The position numbers were made by a program, and so were the translations under genes. A stretch of 46,128 nt of DNA. It comes from Clostridium arbusti SL206. Its GTDB lineage: Bacteria > Bacillota > Clostridia > Clostridiales > Clostridiaceae. The stretch covers positions 1 through 46,128 of the forward strand of contig NZ_BAEV01000020.1 in the NCBI RefSeq assembly GCF_000246895.1. Reading direction: 5' to 3'. This document shows, piece by piece, positions 41,420 through 46,128 of this stretch. The notes beneath the pieces were generated by a model, which was not told where the DNA came from, did not search any database, and saw only the letters and a program-made list of their open reading frames with translations. The stretch's first letter is position 1, and each line of letters begins with the position of its first letter.

Positions 41420-41461
41420 AAGGGGCTGCTTCAAAATTAACACATTTTGAAGCAGCCCCTT
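41420..41461 (+). terminator. Strong hairpin, likely terminator
   Basis: AAGGGGCTGCTTCAAAAT (41420-41437) and its exact complement (41444-41461) form an 18-bp stem with a 6-base loop; weak T-run only. Confidence 0.6.
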
Positions 41462-41474
41462 ATATTTAGTATAA

Positions 41475-41555
41475 CTCAAATATCAATGAATCTTAATTGG
41501 TGTGATTTTGTTCTACTCCTTTTAAGTTTAGATGAATTATCTAGGGAATGTCATG
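41475..41555 (+). repeat. Family D element, 5' fragment
   Basis: CTCAAATATCAATGAATCTT, CCTTTTAAGTTTAGATGAAT and TATCTAGGGAATGTC match the family D order seen at 19123. It is 187 bp upstream of the next glycosyltransferase, in the same orientation. Confidence 0.55.
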
Positions 41556-41634
41556 GAATTGGATAAAATGTTCAGAAAATGTCCAAGATGCCTTTGTATT
41601 ATTAAATCATGTATTAGTGAAAAATGAGCTATAA

Positions 41635-41702
41635 AGCATATGAAAATAAATAGTAAGTCAAATATACTAGCATACTGACTAGTTATTTATTTGAATGTGC
41701 CT
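41635..41702 (-). repeat. Family A repeat, copy 6, short 68-bp form
   Basis: Reverse-oriented; reading its minus strand gives the same interior deletion junction (ATACTAGT-type end joined to TATTTGACTTAC) as copy 4 at 19895-19963. Confidence 0.8.
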
Positions 41703-41741
41703 AAGTAAATAAAAATATTTTATAGGATTGGGGTTGTAAAT

Positions 41742-42860
41742 GTGAAAGTAGCTTTAGTACATGATTGGCTAACAAATATGGGTGGGGCAGAGAGGGTTCT
41801 CATAAATTTTAAGCAAATATACAATGATTCTCCAATATACACAACACTTTATAATCCAGAAAAATTAGATGATGAATTAAGAAATATTGACGTGAGAACA
41901 TCATTTTTGCAAAATGAAAAAAATTTGAAAAAGGGACATCAAAGTCTATTACCCTATATGCCAATGGCCTTTGAGAGTTTTGATTTAAATGAGTACGATG
42001 TTGTACTAAGCAGTAGTTCTTCCTGTGCTAAGGGAATAGTGACAAGTCCTAATTCGCTGCATGTATGTTATTGTCATACTCCTATGAGATACGGCTGGGA
42101 GTTCTATTATGAATATGCAAAAGATTGGGATATGAGAAAGATAAAAAGAAATATGCTTAAGTATTTTATTAACTATATGAGGGTATGGGATAGTGTATCC
42201 TCAAGCAGAGTAGACTATTTTATTGCAAATTCTAAAAATGTGGCACTTAGAATTTGGAAACATTACAGAAGAGAAAGTGTAGTCATACACCCTCCTGTAA
42301 GATGTGACCTATTTAATCTAAGTGAGGTTGATGAAGATTATTTTTTAATACTTTCAAGACTGGTACCCTATAAAAAAGTTGAACTAGCTGTTAGAGCTTT
42401 TAGTGAACTAGGATTACCTCTAGTTATAATAGGTGATGGAGTGGAGAAAAAAAAATTGCAATCCATAGCAAAGGATAATATTAAATTTTTAGGTAGACAA
42501 CCAGACGATGTAGTAAAAGAATATTACTCAAAATGTAGAGCTTTTATATTTCCTGGTGAAGAGGATTTTGGCATAACATCTTTAGAGGCTCAAGCAAGTG
42601 GACGACCTGTAATTGCCCTTGGAAAAGGTGGGGTATTGGAGACCGTTGTAAAAGATCAAACGGGAGTTTTCTTTGAAGACCAAACAGTGGATAGTTTGAA
42701 AAATGCAGTTAAAAGGTTTGAAAATATGGAATTTGATAAAAAAGCTATTAGAAAACATGCAGAAGGATTTAGCGAAGAAATATTCAAAGGTAAAATCAAT
42801 GATTTTGTCCATACTAAATATCAGGATTTTAAAAAAATTAGTAAATGGAAGATACTATAA
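41742..42860 (+). CDS. Family 4 glycosyltransferase (WbaZ-like)
   Basis: 372 residues. Opens KVALVHDWLTNMGGAERVL, the hallmark of WbaZ-type GT4 enzymes, many of which are mannosyltransferases. The donor domain has FLILSRLVPYKKVELAVRAF, VIIGDGVEKKKL and FPGEEDFGITSLEAQASGRP with the E-x7-E pair. It starts at GTG 41742 with GGGG ~10 bases upstream. Its stop overlaps the next start (TAATG), so the two are translationally coupled. Acts in the cytoplasm or at the membrane on a lipid-linked acceptor. Confidence 0.92.
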   Translation: MKVALVHDWLTNMGGAERVLINFKQIYNDSPIYTTLYNPEKLDDELRNIDVRTSFLQNEKNLKKGHQSLLPYMPMAFESFDLNEYDVVLSSSSSCAKGIVTSPNSLHVCYCHTPMRYGWEFYYEYAKDWDMRKIKRNMLKYFINYMRVWDSVSSSRVDYFIANSKNVALRIWKHYRRESVVIHPPVRCDLFNLSEVDEDYFLILSRLVPYKKVELAVRAFSELGLPLVIIGDGVEKKKLQSIAKDNIKFLGRQPDDVVKEYYSKCRAFIFPGEEDFGITSLEAQASGRPVIALGKGGVLETVVKDQTGVFFEDQTVDSLKNAVKRFENMEFDKKAIRKHAEGFSEEIFKGKINDFVHTKYQDFKKISKWKIL

Positions 42861-43957
42861 TGAAGCAGGTTGTATTTAATGCATTGCAAACTTCTTTAAG
42901 TGGAGGAATTGGAAGATACAGTTATGAACTAGCAAAAAATATTTATGAATTAAATAAGATTGATCTAAAGATTGTAATTAGAGAAGAAGATAAAAATTTA
43001 TTTAATTTCGCTAGAAGGGAAGATTTAATAATAGCTAAAGAAATAAAAAATAGTAAAAATAGAAATTACTATGAACAATTTAAATTGCCTGAAATAATAA
43101 ATGAATTATATCCTAAAGCTGTAATACATTATCCAGATAGTATGGCACCTCTCTTTGCGAAAAACAAAGTTGTAATTACAGTTCATGATTTAGCCTTTAA
43201 AAGTCTAAATCATGCCTTTACTTTAAAGACTACATTATGGAAAAATGTTATGACGGATTTGTCTGTAAAGAAAGCAGATAAGATTATTGCTATAACTAAC
43301 TTTGCTAAAGACGAGATATTGAAATATTACGATGTTGAACCTAGTAAGATTAATGTAGTTTATAATGGATTTAATAATTTTTCAAGAGATTCAATAATCT
43401 TAAAGAATATATCTAGTAGTATTTTTAAATTCAGTGATAAACCATACATATTAACAGTAAGTACTATATCTCCAAGGAAAAATATAGACGGACTTATAAG
43501 AGCCTTTAATTTAATAAAGGATAAAGTTAATTTTAATTTAGTGGTAGCAGGTAAAAATGGATGGTTATATGATGATATATTTAAGTTAGTAAAAAATTTG
43601 AAATTAGAAAATAGAGTCATTTTTACTGGTGGAGTAAATGACGACGAACTTAAGTTTTTATATCAAAATGCAAACATATTTGTTTATCCTTCTTTTTATG
43701 AAGGCTTTGGATTGCCACCTTTAGAGGCTATGTCCTATGGAATTCCCTGTATTGTTTCAAATGCAGCTTCTCTATTGGAAGTGGTTGGTGATGCTGCTTT
43801 AAAGATAAATCCCTATGAAATAGAGGAAATATGCAAAGGGATTGTAGAAGTATCTAGTGACTTGGAACTAAAAAATAATATGGTAAGAAAGGGATTTAAG
43901 AGGATAAAAAGTTTTTCCTGGGAGTCCTGTGCTGATAGAATTGTAAATTTATATTAG
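42860..43957 (+). CDS. Family 4 glycosyltransferase
   Basis: 365 residues from ATG 42860, in a TAATG overlap with the previous gene and GGAAG 8 bases upstream; an ATG five codons earlier is less likely. N-terminal TSLSGGIGRYSYELAK (G-G-x-G-R motif), NADP-free GT-B core, donor site ILTVSTISPRKNIDGLIRAF, VVAGKNGWLYDDIF and VYPSFYEGFGLPPLEAMSYG. Typical of GT4 mannosyl- or rhamnosyltransferases. Its stop codon TAG overlaps the first bases of a family A repeat, so an insertion has happened exactly at the gene end. Confidence 0.92.
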   Translation: MKQVVFNALQTSLSGGIGRYSYELAKNIYELNKIDLKIVIREEDKNLFNFARREDLIIAKEIKNSKNRNYYEQFKLPEIINELYPKAVIHYPDSMAPLFAKNKVVITVHDLAFKSLNHAFTLKTTLWKNVMTDLSVKKADKIIAITNFAKDEILKYYDVEPSKINVVYNGFNNFSRDSIILKNISSSIFKFSDKPYILTVSTISPRKNIDGLIRAFNLIKDKVNFNLVVAGKNGWLYDDIFKLVKNLKLENRVIFTGGVNDDELKFLYQNANIFVYPSFYEGFGLPPLEAMSYGIPCIVSNAASLLEVVGDAALKINPYEIEEICKGIVEVSSDLELKNNMVRKGFKRIKSFSWESCADRIVNLY

Positions 43958-44087
43958 GCATATTCAAATAAATAACTAGTCAGTATGCTAGTCTATTTTG
44001 AATCCTACTACGTCAACAGAACCCGTTTCCTTGTAGACTCCAAAATATCCGTCGCATCTTTGACTTACTATTTATTTTCATATGCCT
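43956..44087 (+). repeat. Family A MITE-like repeat, copy 7, 132-bp form
   Basis: AGGCATATTCAAATAAATAA to TTATTTTCATATGCCT, lacking the ~27 bases of the central hairpin (joined CAACAGAACCCGTTTCC). Its first two bases belong to the stop codon of the preceding glycosyltransferase. Confidence 0.85.
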
Positions 44088-44100
44088 TAAATATGTACAA

Positions 44101-44146
44101 ATGAGCAGCATCACTATTCATATCTATGAATAGTGATGCTGCTCAT
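44101..44146. terminator. Perfect 22-bp hairpin between convergent genes
   Basis: ATGAGCAGCATCACTATTCA (plus TA) and its complement flank a 2-base TC loop. There is no T-run, but its place between convergent genes fits a bidirectional terminator. It was found with nothing else in 44088-44264. Confidence 0.55.
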
Positions 44147-44264
44147 TAACCATTTCAATATTAAAGATACTTAATCTTATTTTTAATAAGAAAATGATTC
44201 GTTCCTAGCTTGATATCTTCATTATACATGGATACAAGTTGAAAGAATAATCACTAAATAACAT

Positions 44265-45569
44265 TTACTGCTTTTTACAAATCAATGTTTCAGCAGCAGC
44301 AAATATAATCCAGATAAATAAATTGTAAGGCTCTGGTACAGAAGTAAAAGCACATATGAATAAAACAAATATATAATTAGAAAGTCCATAGCTTAATTTA
44401 CTTATAGTTTTAAGTTTAGTTATGATTTTATATAGATAAAATATAAATATTCCCATTCCTATAAAGCCAGTGTTGCATAGCCAGGTAGAAAATAGATCTT
44501 TACTACGTGCAGTACCAAAACCAACTCCTAAAAAGGGATAATTTAGGGCCGCATTTATGTGAAGCCTAAAAATTGATGAACGTTCTTTACCAGATACGTT
44601 ATTTCCTAAAAATTTATCATAGGAACCTGTTATAAGCGAATCTTTTATAATTGGATTCAGATTTATCACCACAATAAGAAGTAATATAAAAAGAAAAAAT
44701 ATTATTGGAAGAATATATCCTATTTTTTCTTTTTCATCAGTAATATTTTTTATCAGTAATAGGAGTTTATCAAAAATTATTTTTAATATTAGAGCTGCCA
44801 GACCTACAAAAAAAGTAGTAGAAGTTGAAAGAATAGCAGTTAAAATAATTAACAATATAAATACTACCTTATGTGTAATATCTAATGTATTTTTTCCTAG
44901 GGATATACTGAGTGCCAACATGGGAATTAAAAAATAAGCTAACATGGAAGGTTCTTGTGTCACACTGTACACCCTTATAAAACCTATTCCACCTTGAGTA
45001 TTACCATGTATGCCACTTCTAAAAATTTTGTCAAATTCTAAGTGCTTTATGAAGGCAAACTCCTGATAAAATCCAAGTATGCAAATAGCTACAGTTGAAT
45101 ATATTAATATTTTTACGCACTGTTCTATTTCAGCTGGATTATGGTAAAAATAATTTTTTATACATAGATATACTATAAAACAAAGTATTAAGTACATTAA
45201 CTGAGTTATATTTGATGAGGTAAAGGAAATATTACTGATTAAACTATCTTGATTCATAATTAATACGTCTTTTGAGTTAATTAAGGTCGGCATAATTATA
45301 GATAAAATACTTATAATTATAAAAGCAAATAAAAACTTATCAGGTTTTATCAGTAATTTTTTATTATATATAAGAAAAAAGCTTTTTATTATAAAAAGAG
45401 TTCCTAAATAATAACTTGGCTGCAGACTGAAGTTACTTCCAAAATTAACTATACTACTAGAAGTAAATCCTGAAAAGAATATTGTTAAATATAAAATATA
45501 TTTAATATCTTTAAAGAATAAAAATATTCCTAAGGGAATTAAAAAATATCCTATTATTTGAATCTCCAT
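44265..45569 (-). CDS. O-antigen ligase/polymerase-like membrane protein, second copy
   Basis: 434 residues from ATG 45569 (CAGGAGGAATAAT upstream; the open frame extends 33 codons further without a site and into the family A copy). About 11-12 membrane helices. VGFGTARSKDLFSTWLCNTG matches the GIGFGSVRSKDL segment of the protein at 38767-40074, and SVTQEPSMLAYFLIPMLALS parallels its SSATMEASILALFITPIF. The two are paralogues, on opposite strands at the two sides of the glycosyltransferases. Probably polymerises or ligates a different repeat unit, or is a duplicate. Confidence 0.85.
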   Translation of the reverse strand: MEIQIIGYFLIPLGIFLFFKDIKYILYLTIFFSGFTSSSIVNFGSNFSLQPSYYLGTLFIIKSFFLIYNKKLLIKPDKFLFAFIIISILSIIMPTLINSKDVLIMNQDSLISNISFTSSNITQLMYLILCFIVYLCIKNYFYHNPAEIEQCVKILIYSTVAICILGFYQEFAFIKHLEFDKIFRSGIHGNTQGGIGFIRVYSVTQEPSMLAYFLIPMLALSISLGKNTLDITHKVVFILLIILTAILSTSTTFFVGLAALILKIIFDKLLLLIKNITDEKEKIGYILPIIFFLFILLLIVVINLNPIIKDSLITGSYDKFLGNNVSGKERSSIFRLHINAALNYPFLGVGFGTARSKDLFSTWLCNTGFIGMGIFIFYLYKIITKLKTISKLSYGLSNYIFVLFICAFTSVPEPYNLFIWIIFAAAETLICKKQ

Positions 45570-45656
45570 ATTATTCCTCCTGATTTTATACATAGTAATA
45601 CAGAATAATATAGGTATATTATTAAATGAAGTACTTACTTTATAAAAATTTATATA

Positions 45657-45815
45657 AGGCACATTCAAATAAATAACTAGTCAGTATGCTAGTCTATTTT
45701 GAATCCCACCACGTCAACAGAACCCTCAGATAGCTCACTATCTGAAGAACCTATTTCCTTGTAGGCTTCAAAATATACGTCGCATCTTTGACTTACTATT
45801 TATTTTCATATGCCT
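45657..45815 (+). repeat. Family A MITE-like repeat, copy 8, full length
   Basis: 159 bp, AGGCACATTCAAATAAATAA to ATTTATTTTCATATGCCT, with a central CAGATAG-ctca-CTATCTG hairpin. Lies 88 bp upstream of the polymerase-like gene start. From 45816 to 45970 only AT-rich sequence and a small family D-like remnant (TTATCTGATGACTA) are seen. Confidence 0.85.
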
Positions 45816-45970
45816 AAAGCTATCAAAATAGTTGAATAATGTTGCATATGTACAAACTAAAAAAAGTATATTAAATGATACTATAATTATATTAAAATAC
45901 TTACCAATATACAATTGTTATTTTTTATCTGATGACTACCTATTCTAATAATCATATCCTATTACATAAA

Positions 45971-46128
45971 ATTGAAGCAAGTTCTTAATTCAGGTGGGGA
46001 TTCTTTTACCCCATCTGAATTTTAGAACTGCAAATGCATGGCTTACTTGGCGTTGAACTCCCACTTGAAGAAAAGCAGAGAACCAAAATCTTTTTTTTGA
46101 TTTTGTGTGAATCGCTTTCACAGAGTGC
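45971..46128 (+). repeat. Family C structured element, cut by the window end
   Basis: Starts ATTGAAGCAAGTTCTTAATT, has the perfect GTTCTTAATTCAGGTGGGG hairpin and one module ending CACAGAGTGC at the last base of the window. The outer stem's 3' arm lies outside. A gene on the plus strand is expected just beyond if the pattern of the other copies holds. Confidence 0.75.

Overview
The window looks like chromosomal DNA of a low-GC Gram-positive anaerobe, most likely Clostridium sensu lato. Support: roughly 30 % GC by eye, AGGAGG-type ribosome binding sites, GTG/TTG starts, bacteriohemerythrin, FlxA-like, LytR-CpsA-Psr and NlpC/P60 proteins. I cannot name the species. No rRNA, tRNA, CRISPR array or replication origin was seen.

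Layout. 0-11 kb: accessory genes (an Rpn-type nuclease tail cut by the window start, acetyltransferase, hemerythrin, aldo/keto reductase, alpha/beta hydrolase, a MarR regulator with an ABC-2 exporter operon sharing its promoter/operator design, a full Rpn-type nuclease, small proteins). 11-20 kb: SEC-C protein, UGT-type glycosyltransferase, an HxlR remnant, a secreted NlpC/P60 hydrolase, a STAND-like ATPase followed by an out-of-frame nuclease remnant, an LCP ligase and unannotated small ORFs. 20-26.5 kb: UDP-glucose dehydrogenase, then a four-gene acid-sugar (threonate/erythronate type) operon read leftwards: DeoR regulator, PdxA2, DUF1537 kinase, GntP permease. 27-34.5 kb: a second PD-(D/E)XK protein, an SDR gene cut off at a palindrome, a membrane protein, a ribbon-helix-helix protein, and a large sensor kinase divergent from a response regulator with a SARP/BTAD output. 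34.5-46 kb: two beta-helix proteins without signal peptides and an exopolysaccharide cluster (three GT4 glycosyltransferases between two oppositely oriented polymerase/ligase-like membrane proteins).

The most unusual content is a set of dispersed repeats. Family B is a GC-rich palindrome, core ACACCCC-W-GGGGTGT, with 11 good and 3 decayed copies, several in tandem at a 41-bp period; one copy lies exactly where the SDR gene is truncated. Family A is a ~160-bp MITE-like element with imperfect terminal inverted repeats (8 copies, two sharing the same internal deletion). Family C/D is a structured, RNA-like element whose inner hairpin module occurs 0, 1 or 2 times and shows compensatory base changes; two copies sit in the 5' leaders of ugd and the DeoR gene, in sense orientation.

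How it fits together: much of the window concerns the cell surface (UDP-glucuronate supply, glycosyltransferases, polymerase-like proteins, LCP ligase, NlpC/P60 hydrolase, beta-helix proteins). Signalling is represented by the kinase/BTAD regulator pair. Rpn-type nucleases, the broken STAND/nuclease locus and the repeats mark the left part as plastic accessory DNA.
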